Shown piece after piece: positions 1 to 6,059 of a DNA stretch of 6,059 bases. The stretch's first letter is position 1; each line of letters opens with the position of its first letter. Location: assembly GCA_030618965.1 (NCBI GenBank), contig JAUXCJ010000084.1, positions 1-6,059 of the forward strand. The letters are read 5' to 3'. The notes under the pieces are model-generated. The model was not told the origin of the DNA and did no database searches. It saw nothing but the letters and a program-made list of their open reading frames with translations. The translations under genes were made by a program, and so were the position numbers. The stretch comes from Thiomargarita sp. Lineage in GTDB: Bacteria; Pseudomonadota; Gammaproteobacteria; Beggiatoales; Beggiatoaceae.

Positions 1-115
1 AGGTAACCTTGCACGGATTAGCTGGGGATTATAAAATATGCAAATGACTATTGATATACCTAAAGGCTATTTTGTTCACCAATAGTATTATTGCACAACA
101 AGTTAAACTGTACTC

Positions 116-142
116 CGCTTTGCTTAAATTTCAATCAAAGCA
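116..142. repeat. Direct repeat copy A, upstream of the ptuAB operon
   Basis: This 27-nt sequence matches 2319-2345 at 23 of 27 positions in the same orientation. Each copy is an interrupted palindrome with left arm GCTTTGCTT (GCTTTGCTG in copy B), a 7-nt centre and right arm AATCAAAGC; the arms pair at 8 of 9 positions here. It ends 24 bp before the ptuA start. No third copy was seen in the window. It could be a recombination core site, a protein-binding site in the 5' leader, or an RNA hairpin. The sequence alone does not decide between these. Confidence 0.6.
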
Positions 143-151
143 CCCATTAAT

Positions 152-158
152 AAAAAGG
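152..158 (+). promoter_or_regulatory. Shine-Dalgarno candidate for ptuA
   Basis: The run AAAAAGG ends 8 nt before the ATG at 167. It is a modest but plausibly placed ribosome binding site and supports that start. The region 1-151 contains no gene I can support and no convincing -35/-10 pair, so the promoter of this operon was not located. Confidence 0.45.
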
Positions 159-166
159 TAAAAATA

Positions 167-1459
167 ATGAAATTGAAATCAGTTTTTATTGAAAATTTTC
201 GAGCCATTGAGAAAATACAATTGCCATTACATCCGCAATTAACTGTATTAGTTGGAGAAAATGGTACTGGCAAAACCAGCTTTCTGGATGCCATCAGTAT
301 GGTTTTAGGAGAAATTCCTAGTTATTTTAAACTTCAAAAACGACGCGGTTTTGATGACAATGATATTCGCCAAGATTCTCAAACTTATGTACGAGTTCAA
401 CTTGAAAACTTGGAAGGTTTAACTTGGCACTATGAATCACAGCAATTGCCTTATAAAAGCCAGAAAAATGACTCCCAATTGAACGGTTTAACTGAATTAC
501 ACAAATATTTAGAGCAAATTATTAATGATTTAAATGACTCCAAAATCGTAGAAATACCAGTATTAGCTTACTACGGTATGAATCGTGACACCTTAACGAT
601 ACCAAATGAATCGCAATTTTATGAAGAATTTCATCGTTTTGATGCCTTAAAAAACGCTCTCAACGTCACCCCTGATTTTGGGACACTGTTTGAGTGGTTT
701 TTTAGTCAAGAAAATTTGGAACATAGAGAAAAGTTTGAACGTAAAGATTTGGATTATCAACTCACGCTTTTAAAAGCAGTAAGAAAAGCTATTTGTCGTC
801 TGATTCCAGGTGCCAGCAATCCCCGTACTCAAGTACAACCCTTACGTTTTTTAGTGGACTTGGAAATTGAAGGCGCAAGAAAAGACATTTTATCACTTGA
901 ACAACTCAGTGGTGGCTATCGTGTCATGCTTGCTTTAGTAATGGATTTAGCCCGTCGTCTGGCTCAGGCGAATCCGCACCTAGAAGAACCTTGTGAGTCA
1001 GCAGCCATTGTATTAATTGATGAAATTGATTTGCATTTGCACCCCAAATGGCAGCAGCGTGTCCTGATTGATTTGACCAAGACTTTTCCAAACACACAAT
1101 TTATTGTGACAACTCACAGTGCGCCAGTACTCACCACAGTCAAGCCAGAAAATATTGTAGTCTTATCTTACCAAGACGGAAAACTAACCGCAAATTCCCC
1201 TAGCTCAAACAGTTACGGAGCCCAAGCTGGACGAGTGCTTAATGAAATCATGGGTGTAGAACAACGCCCGCCAGCCGAATTTAATGAATTTACCCAATTA
1301 CTTGAACAATATCGTGACTTCATTAAGCGTGACCAAGGAGAAAAAGACGAAGCCTTGAAATTGCGTTATAAACTCAATCTGTTATCTGGCAATGACCCAG
1401 AATTGCTGAAAGCAGATATGGAAATTCGGCGGCGGCGTGTGCTTAGGAGAAAGGTATGA
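167..1459 (+). CDS. ptuA: ABC-type AAA ATPase, PtuA-like (Septu anti-phage system)
   Basis: This is a cytoplasmic SMC/ABC-like ATPase of 430 residues, probably the sensor or regulatory subunit of a Septu-type defence pair. The N-terminus begins a core strand typical of the family (KSVFIENFRAIEKI), followed by Walker A GENGTGKT at residues 30-37 (K36). The ABC signature LSGG is at 247-250 and Walker B IVLIDEID at 281-288 (D285, E286). A DLHLHPKWQ segment follows, and the switch histidine lies in TTHS at 315-318. All ATPase motifs are intact. The middle (about 60-240) is the variable insertion between the ATPase lobes, and the basic tail RRRRVLRRK ends the protein. Its stop overlaps the HNH gene by 4 bp, so the two are translationally coupled. 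In characterised Septu systems PtuA oligomerises and holds the HNH subunit PtuB under nucleotide control. The family call rests on motifs plus the HNH partner. Other defence ATPases of the OLD/RecF-like type are the alternative. Confidence 0.82.
   Translation: MKLKSVFIENFRAIEKIQLPLHPQLTVLVGENGTGKTSFLDAISMVLGEIPSYFKLQKRRGFDDNDIRQDSQTYVRVQLENLEGLTWHYESQQLPYKSQKNDSQLNGLTELHKYLEQIINDLNDSKIVEIPVLAYYGMNRDTLTIPNESQFYEEFHRFDALKNALNVTPDFGTLFEWFFSQENLEHREKFERKDLDYQLTLLKAVRKAICRLIPGASNPRTQVQPLRFLVDLEIEGARKDILSLEQLSGGYRVMLALVMDLARRLAQANPHLEEPCESAAIVLIDEIDLHLHPKWQQRVLIDLTKTFPNTQFIVTTHSAPVLTTVKPENIVVLSYQDGKLTANSPSSNSYGAQAGRVLNEIMGVEQRPPAEFNEFTQLLEQYRDFIKRDQGEKDEALKLRYKLNLLSGNDPELLKADMEIRRRRVLRRKV
1445..1454 (+). 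promoter_or_regulatory. Ribosome binding site of the HNH gene, inside the end of ptuA
   Basis: AGGAGAAAGG lies immediately before the ATG at 1456 and inside the last codons of the ATPase gene. The strong SD core AGGAG is 6 nt from the start codon. Together with the ATGA overlap, this fixes the start of the second gene and indicates coupled translation. Confidence 0.7.
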
Positions 1460-2292
1460 AAAAAGTCAAGCAATTGCAATCTGCCCCCGCTAGTTTGCAA
1501 GACTTTATGAAAGAGTATCCTTATAAAAAACGGAACATAACAAATTGGAAAGCCTTTGGTAATGAAGGGGGGCAAGCTAAGAGTGAAATAATGCAAGCTT
1601 TAGATAAGGTTCAACATGGATTGTGCGCTTATTGTGAGATTGAACTGGTTAAGCAAACGGATAAAGGTTCAATCTATGATCGTCAAATAGAACATTTTCA
1701 CCCAAAATCCGATATTCCTAGCAGCATTGATTGGATGTTTGAAATCAGCAATTTATTTGCCGCCTGTCGAGGCGGTTCTCAAATTCATTTATTTGGTGAG
1801 AAATCAAGTTTTAATGATGACGAGCGTTGCTTAGAACCCTATCAGAAAAATCATAGTTGTGGAGAAACTAAAAAAGATGACAATTTAGACAATATCATTC
1901 TAAAACCAAGCGAATTACCTGATTCACCATCATTGTTTGTGGTATCAGATGATGGGGCTATCAGCGTGGATGAGGAAGCTTGTAGTAAAACAGGCGTTGA
2001 TATTACAAAAGCAACGATGACAATCAAACGATTAAATTTAGATTGTGCGCGTTTGCGTAATGCCCGACAAGCAATTTGGGAAAAATTGAATGAGATTCTG
2101 GAGGTAGAATGGGAACGTTTAGGTGAAGAGGCAACTGATGATGATTTTGAGACTTTATTAGCACAACTGGCTAAAGAGATGCTGACATTTGAACCAAACG
2201 AACCATTACCAGCCTTTTTCACCACGATTCGTAGTTTTTTTGGAGTCCATGCTGAAACTGTTCTCAGTCAAGCACCTCAAAATTGGATATAG
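1456..2292 (+). CDS. ptuB: HNH endonuclease, PtuB-like (TIGR02646-type)
   Basis: This is the probable effector nuclease of the pair, 278 residues. The zinc-finger/HNH core is visible: CAYCE with C57 and C60, then IEHFHPKS with E79, H80, P83 and K84 (first catalytic strand and general-base histidine), then NLFAACRGG with N99 and C104, then HSCGETK with C135, a plausible last part of the zinc site. This order (CxYCE, IEHFxPK, NLxxACR) is characteristic of the HNH proteins found beside AAA ATPases in Septu and in Septu-containing retrons such as Eco7. The first 50 residues are basic (MKKVKQLQ, YPYKKRN), and the C-terminal 90 residues are predicted helical and acidic. There is no signal peptide or membrane segment. 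It is coupled to ptuA by the 4-bp overlap. Known relatives degrade DNA or, in the retron case, tRNA. The substrate here cannot be read from the sequence. Confidence 0.8.
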   Translation: MKKVKQLQSAPASLQDFMKEYPYKKRNITNWKAFGNEGGQAKSEIMQALDKVQHGLCAYCEIELVKQTDKGSIYDRQIEHFHPKSDIPSSIDWMFEISNLFAACRGGSQIHLFGEKSSFNDDERCLEPYQKNHSCGETKKDDNLDNIILKPSELPDSPSLFVVSDDGAISVDEEACSKTGVDITKATMTIKRLNLDCARLRNARQAIWEKLNEILEVEWERLGEEATDDDFETLLAQLAKEMLTFEPNEPLPAFFTTIRSFFGVHAETVLSQAPQNWI

Positions 2293-2318
2293 TGAATAAA
2301 ATCAAATTCATTCAATTT

Positions 2319-2345
2319 CGCTTTGCTGATGTTTGAATCAAAGCA
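2319..2345. repeat. Direct repeat copy B, downstream of the ptuAB operon
   Basis: This is the partner of the repeat at 116-142, in the same orientation, with four mismatches in 27 positions; three of those four fall in or next to the central spacer. The arms GCTTTGCTG and AATCAAAGC flank a 7-nt centre. It begins 27 bp after the ptuB stop, so the two copies bracket the defence pair closely on both sides. No T-run follows, so it does not look like an intrinsic terminator. Confidence 0.6.
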
Positions 2346-2413
2346 ATTATCGCGGAAAGCAGCTTGTGAATTTGCGGAAGTAAATCTCTATAGCATAAAT
2401 TAAGATTCAAACA
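2330..2413. repeat. Spaced 10-bp inverted repeat in the ptuB-methyltransferase gap
   Basis: TGTTTGAATC at 2330-2339 is the exact reverse complement of GATTCAAACA at 2404-2413, with 64 nt between them. The left arm overlaps direct repeat copy B. It could close the stem of a structured RNA or be a chance match in AT-rich DNA. No function is assigned. Confidence 0.35.
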
Positions 2414-2469
2414 ATCATTAAATTTCTTAAATAAGCCAAATTATAATTATTATATGTAGTGAAAAATAA

Positions 2470-2501
2470 TTGACATTATATTATCAAAATGGTGTCATAT
2501 T
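2470..2501 (+). promoter_or_regulatory. Possible promoter/operator of the restriction-modification operon
   Basis: A perfect -35 hexamer TTGACA lies at 2470-2475. The best downstream -10 match is CATATT at 2496-2501 (4 of 6, but with a long 20-nt spacer), so the promoter is plausible rather than clear. TGACA at 2471-2475 and TGTCA at 2493-2497 form an inverted pair that would fit an operator over the promoter. An alternative -10, TATAAT, lies at 2442-2447 without a good -35. The rest of 2293-2531 holds no gene. Confidence 0.35.
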
Positions 2502-2531
2502 AATAAAACACCTATTGGATAAGAAAACAAT

Positions 2532-3512
2532 ATGTTAATGAGCATAAACCAGGAGCATTCGGCTTATCTACCTAAAGCAGTATGTACCTTAGAAAATCCC
2601 CAGTCAGATATTCCTCGTATCGCCAAAAATAAGAATTTATTAAAGCAAATAGAGGCCTCAGCTCAACAGATACCCACAACACATAAGCTATTTCAAGTTG
2701 ATGCACGTCAACTATCTTTCATTTCTGATGAATCAGTTCATCTGGTGGTGACTTCTCCTCCCTATTGGACATTAAAGAAATATCGTAACCATGAAAACCA
2801 GCTTGGGGACATTGAAGATTATGAACTGTTTCTCAAAGAATTAGATAAGGTATGGAAACACTGTTACCGAGTATTAGTTCCTGGTGGAAGATTGGTTTGT
2901 GTGGTGGGTGATGTATGCCTATCAAGGCGCAAGAACAAAGGTAGGCATACAGTTGTGCCACTTCATGCGTCCATTCAAGATCATTGTAGAAAAATAGGTT
3001 ATGATAATCTTTCACCTATTATTTGGTACAAAATTGCTAATGCTCAATATGAAGCTAATGGTAATGGCGCTGGTTTTCTTGGAAAACCTTATGAACCCAA
3101 TGGGATTATCAAGAACGATATTGAATTCATTTTAATGGAACGCAAGCACGGTGGTTACCGAAAAACCTCGCTTGCAACCCGTATTCTTTCCATCATATCA
3201 GATGAAAATCATAAGCAATGGTTTCAATCTATTTGGGCTGGTATAACTGGGGTTTCTACCCGTAACCATCCAGCACCATACCCAGAAGAACTAGCCGAAC
3301 GTTTGATTAGAATGTTCTCTTTTGTAGGTGATACGGTTTTAGATCCGTTCATGGGTACAGGTACAACAACGGTTGCGGCTGCCAAATGGGGGCGAAATAG
3401 CATAGGGATAGAACTTGAACCATACTATTTTAAATTAGCCGAACAGCGTATTTACAAAGAAACAGGTTCTTTGTTTTCCCATGTTGAAATACAACAATTT
3501 AAGAACAAATAA
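2532..3512 (+). CDS. Type II DNA methyltransferase, beta class, probably N4-cytosine
   Basis: This is the modification enzyme of the restriction pair, 326 residues, transferring methyl from S-adenosylmethionine to DNA. The catalytic motif IV TSPPYW is at residues 74-79. The SAM-binding motif I DPFMGTGTT comes later, at 271-279, followed by GIELE near 292-296. Catalytic motif first and SAM motif last is the beta-class permutation. SPPY rather than DPPY or NPPY is typical of N4-cytosine enzymes such as M.PvuII and M.BamHI. PAPYPEELAERLI at 248-260 is the usual segment before motif I. The region between about 125 and 240 would hold the target-recognition part. The start is uncertain: ATG at 2532 or ATG at 2538, with no strong SD for either. 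The nuclease gene follows after 2 bp. The expected target is the same site as the nuclease, CTCGAG by homology, and an unmodified host site would be cut, so this gene should be essential while the nuclease is active. Confidence 0.88.
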   Translation: MLMSINQEHSAYLPKAVCTLENPQSDIPRIAKNKNLLKQIEASAQQIPTTHKLFQVDARQLSFISDESVHLVVTSPPYWTLKKYRNHENQLGDIEDYELFLKELDKVWKHCYRVLVPGGRLVCVVGDVCLSRRKNKGRHTVVPLHASIQDHCRKIGYDNLSPIIWYKIANAQYEANGNGAGFLGKPYEPNGIIKNDIEFILMERKHGGYRKTSLATRILSIISDENHKQWFQSIWAGITGVSTRNHPAPYPEELAERLIRMFSFVGDTVLDPFMGTGTTTVAAAKWGRNSIGIELEPYYFKLAEQRIYKETGSLFSHVEIQQFKNK

Positions 3513-3514
3513 TT

Positions 3515-4237
3515 ATGGATTATTCAAATCAGGTAGCGCAAGCAGTTCAACACTTTTGGCGAACCAGACTAAAACAAGATAAAAACCAAGGTTCAACTAC
3601 TGGTGTTAGGGACGCCGGTAACAGAAGCGCAGTAACTGGTGGGGCACAACTTGATGGTTTTATTCACTTGCTTGCATCCATTCTTGAAGATGCAGGACTG
3701 AAAGAGCATTCTATTTATACCAAGAAAACCGTTTTACCTGGATATTTCAGACCTACAAAAAATTGGGACTTGGTTGCTGTCGTAGATGGCGAACTATTGG
3801 CAACCATTGAATTAAAATCCCATGTTGGACCGTCATTTGGTAACAATTTTAACAACCGTGTTGAGGAAGCATTAGGAAGTGCTACCGATATATGGACAGC
3901 ATACCGTGAAGGGGCATTCAAACCTTCTCAAAAACCTTGGTTGGGATGGTTAATGTTGTTGGAAGACACCGAAAAATCACAATCACCTGTACGAGTATCA
4001 GAGCCACACTTTTTAGTTTTTCAGAAATTTCAAAACGCATCTTATGCCAAACGATATGAATTATTCTGTGAACATTTGGTACGCGAACGCTTGTATGATG
4101 CAAGCTGCTTGCTGTTATCCGATAGAGAGAATGGTATAAATGGTGGATACTCAGAACCTAATGCAGAAATTAATTTCAAAAATTTTGCCAGTTCTTTAAT
4201 GGCACATGCAATTGCATTTGCTAAGATGCGTGAATGA
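3515..4237 (+). CDS. Type II restriction endonuclease, XhoI/PaeR7I family (predicted CTCGAG)
   Basis: This is a homodimer-type restriction enzyme of 240 residues, close to the length I recall for PaeR7I. Family hallmarks are strong and in order: SAVTGGAQLDGF (38-49), LPGYFRP (74-80), GPSFGNNFNNR (105-115), EEALGSA then WTAYREGAF up to 135, PWLGWLMLLED (141-151), EPHFLVFQKF, ASYAKRYELF. The likely PD-(D/E)xK active site is D85 in NWDLV with E99-L-K101 in TIELKS. Nothing is truncated. Known members recognise CTCGAG and leave 5' TCGA overhangs; this target is inferred from homology. I found no CTCGAG in the window by eye, which is consistent but weak because few are expected in 6 kb. The gene starts 2 bp after the methyltransferase stop with no clear SD, so expression probably depends on coupling, which would keep nuclease synthesis behind methylase synthesis. 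No controller (C) protein gene is present. Confidence 0.93.
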   Translation: MDYSNQVAQAVQHFWRTRLKQDKNQGSTTGVRDAGNRSAVTGGAQLDGFIHLLASILEDAGLKEHSIYTKKTVLPGYFRPTKNWDLVAVVDGELLATIELKSHVGPSFGNNFNNRVEEALGSATDIWTAYREGAFKPSQKPWLGWLMLLEDTEKSQSPVRVSEPHFLVFQKFQNASYAKRYELFCEHLVRERLYDASCLLLSDRENGINGGYSEPNAEINFKNFASSLMAHAIAFAKMRE

Positions 4238-4297
4238 CAAAACACCGAACTCGGAGGATTTAGGGTGTGATTAAAACTGCATGGCTTTTGATTTTGT

Positions 4298-4383
4298 CCC
4301 TGAAAGGGACTGACATACCAGCCTAGGGCAACGCCCTAGGATTATGTACATAATAATATTAAGCCCTGAAAGGGCGTGACATA
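4298..4383 (+). repeat. Internal direct repeat of the palindromic element
   Basis: The 20-nt stretches 4298-4317 and 4364-4383 both read CCCTGAAAGGG, two variable bases, then TGACATA, matching at 18 of 20. This shows that the left half of the element has a duplicated hairpin unit, so the whole structure may have grown by unit duplication followed by inversion. Confidence 0.6.
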
Positions 4384-4415
4384 ATGTATCGCCCTTTCAG
4401 GGCTTAAATTTTTTT
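4359..4415 (+). terminator. Intrinsic terminator for the restriction-modification operon
   Basis: A perfect 18-bp stem (4359-4376 with 4390-4407), a 13-nt loop and a run of seven T at 4409-4415 make a strong rho-independent terminator for plus-strand transcripts arriving from the nuclease gene. The T-run is absent on the other side, so it works in one direction. It is the core of the larger palindromic element. Confidence 0.65.
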
Positions 4416-4545
4416 CGAGCAATCCTAGGGCGTTGCCCTAGGCTAGTATATTAACCCCTTTCAGGGGAAAAATAAAAAAACCATGCACTTTTAATCACAC
4501 CCGTGAGTGGAAGCTGAGGATACCCAACCGATAAACAAGGGAAAT

Positions 4546-4581
4546 CCCTTTCATCAGATCTGATGAAAGGGGCCTTTTTTT
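4546..4581 (+). terminator. Terminator hairpin between the converging operons
   Basis: Positions 4546-4571 form a perfect 26-bp palindrome (arms CCCTTTCATCAGA and its complement), followed by GCC and seven T at 4575-4581. In plus orientation it is a good intrinsic terminator. In minus orientation it lies 17 bp past the atpC stop, but only ATTT follows the stem, so its efficiency for the atp transcript is doubtful. A competing hairpin AAGGG-AAAT-CCCTT at 4537-4550 shares the left arm. Confidence 0.65.
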
Positions 4582-4597
4582 GTTGGGCTGTTACCAA

Positions 4598-5020
4598 TTA
4601 TTTCTTCATTTTACGCAATCTTGCAAGAGCCCGTAATTGCAACATTGCAGCCGCCAATTCTGCTTCAGCTCTGCCATATTCAAATTCAGCCTGTTTATCT
4701 GATAACATTTTTTCAGCATTTTGTTTCGCTTCTAAAGCGGCTTTTTCATCAATATCATGCGCTCGTAGCGCAGTATCTGATAAAATTGTGACTATATGTG
4801 GTTGCACTTCTAAGAAACCACCTGACACATAGAAAGATTCTTCTTTATCATTGCCAAGCTTTAGCCTGACTGCGCCTTCGCTCAATTGAGTTATATACTG
4901 GGCATGAAGGGGCAAAATACCCACTTCGCCTTGTACCGCTGGTGCAATGATCATCTCAGCCATACCAGAATAAATATTGGCTTCTGCACTGACGATATCG
5001 ACACGCACTGTCATTGCCAT
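4598..5020 (-). CDS. atpC: ATP synthase F1 subunit epsilon
   Basis: This is the epsilon subunit of the F1 rotor, 140 residues against 139 in E. coli. It sits on the central stalk at the cytoplasmic face, links gamma to the c-ring, and can inhibit ATP hydrolysis. The N-terminal beta-sandwich domain (about 1-86) carries VSAE (10-13), GEVGILPLHA (31-40) and SGGFLEVQP (66-74). The C-terminal two-helix domain (about 88-140) has TALRAHDID, EAKQNAEK and the leucine/alanine-rich AELAAAMLQLRALARLRK. The start MAMT matches the E. coli start, and AGGAGT precedes it by 7 nt. It follows atpD by 15 bp and closes the atp operon. There is no sign of damage. Confidence 0.97.
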   Translation of the reverse strand: MAMTVRVDIVSAEANIYSGMAEMIIAPAVQGEVGILPLHAQYITQLSEGAVRLKLGNDKEESFYVSGGFLEVQPHIVTILSDTALRAHDIDEKAALEAKQNAEKMLSDKQAEFEYGRAEAELAAAMLQLRALARLRKMKK

Positions 5021-5027
5021 GTTTGTG

Positions 5028-5033
5028 ACTCCT
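5028..5033 (-). promoter_or_regulatory. Ribosome binding site of atpC
   Basis: On the minus strand AGGAGT lies 7 nt before the ATG ending at 5020, within the 15-bp gap after the atpD stop (5036-5038). It confirms the MAMT start. Confidence 0.75.
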
Positions 5034-5035
5034 GT

Positions 5036-6059
<1,024 letters not shown>

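Larger units (their letters stand above)
4263..4502. repeat. 240-bp nested palindromic element (MITE-like, multi-hairpin)
   Basis: The element is an almost symmetric inverted repeat centred near 4383. Outer arms 4263-4289 and 4476-4502 match at 25 of 27 positions; the outermost 14 bp are perfect (GGGTGTGATTAAAA and its complement). A middle pair, 4320-4343 and 4421-4444, is a perfect 24-bp inverted repeat. An inner pair, 4359-4376 and 4390-4407, is perfect over 18 bp. Six small hairpins with 3-nt loops sit inside: 4296-4310, 4322-4340, 4363-4375, 4391-4403, 4424-4442 and 4455-4467. Four contain CCCTGAAAGGG or its complement, and two contain CCTAGGGC/GCCCTAGG. It encodes no protein. No clear target-site duplication is visible. 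It lies 25 bp after the nuclease stop, so it may be a miniature mobile element or a complex REP-type structure, and it also acts as a barrier between converging operons. Confidence 0.85.

Noticed and set aside
2..47. Possible C-terminal ends of an upstream gene (frames ending at 34 and 47)
   Set aside because: Only 10 to 14 codons are visible in each of two competing frames and neither tail is recognisable, so no partial gene can be supported.
1..166. Retron msr-msd RNA upstream of ptuA
   Set aside because: No reverse transcriptase is in the window and no convincing long msr/msd stem was seen in this stretch.
1851..2225. Minus-strand open frame of 124 codons inside ptuB
   Set aside because: It is antisense to a well-supported HNH gene, low-complexity serine-rich, and has no SD or recognisable domain.
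4263..4502. CRISPR array or integron attC site
   Set aside because: Repeats are inverted and nested rather than evenly spaced direct repeats with unique spacers, and no GTTRRRY/RYYYAAC pair in the attC layout was found.
4563..4832. Plus-strand open frame of 89 codons
   Set aside because: It lies antisense to atpC, whose identity is certain, and its translation is a cysteine/serine-rich shadow with no family features.

Overview
The window looks like an AT-rich gammaproteobacterial chromosome. The best evidence is the atpD-atpC pair on the minus strand at the right end, whose products are very close to the gammaproteobacterial F1 beta and epsilon subunits. The AT-rich base composition and the small GC-rich hairpin repeats would suit a sulfur-oxidising Thiotrichales/Beggiatoaceae-type genome, but that narrower placement is a guess.

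Layout. (1) 167-2292, plus strand: a two-gene operon with a 4-bp ATGA overlap. It encodes an ABC-type AAA ATPase and an HNH endonuclease and has the architecture of a Septu (PtuAB) anti-phage system. Two imperfect 27-nt direct repeats, each an interrupted palindrome, stand just outside this operon (116-142 and 2319-2345). (2) 2293-2531: an AT-rich spacer with a possible promoter for the next operon. (3) 2532-4237, plus strand: a type II restriction-modification pair, made of a beta-class (TSPPYW) DNA methyltransferase followed 2 bp later by a XhoI/PaeR7I-family endonuclease expected to cut CTCGAG. (4) 4238-4597: no gene. It holds a 240-bp nested palindromic element built from six small hairpins, followed by a separate terminator hairpin. 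(5) 4598-6059, minus strand: atpC and the 3' part of atpD, converging on the defence genes.

Reading as a whole: two unrelated anti-phage modules, one acting by site-specific restriction and one probably by ATPase-controlled nuclease activity, are stacked in the same direction and end against the 3' end of the housekeeping atp operon. The palindromic element and the terminator separate the two transcription units. The protein families are all known. The less explained parts are the repeats around the PtuAB pair, the large nested palindrome, and the pairing of a XhoI-type nuclease with an apparent N4-cytosine-type methyltransferase.
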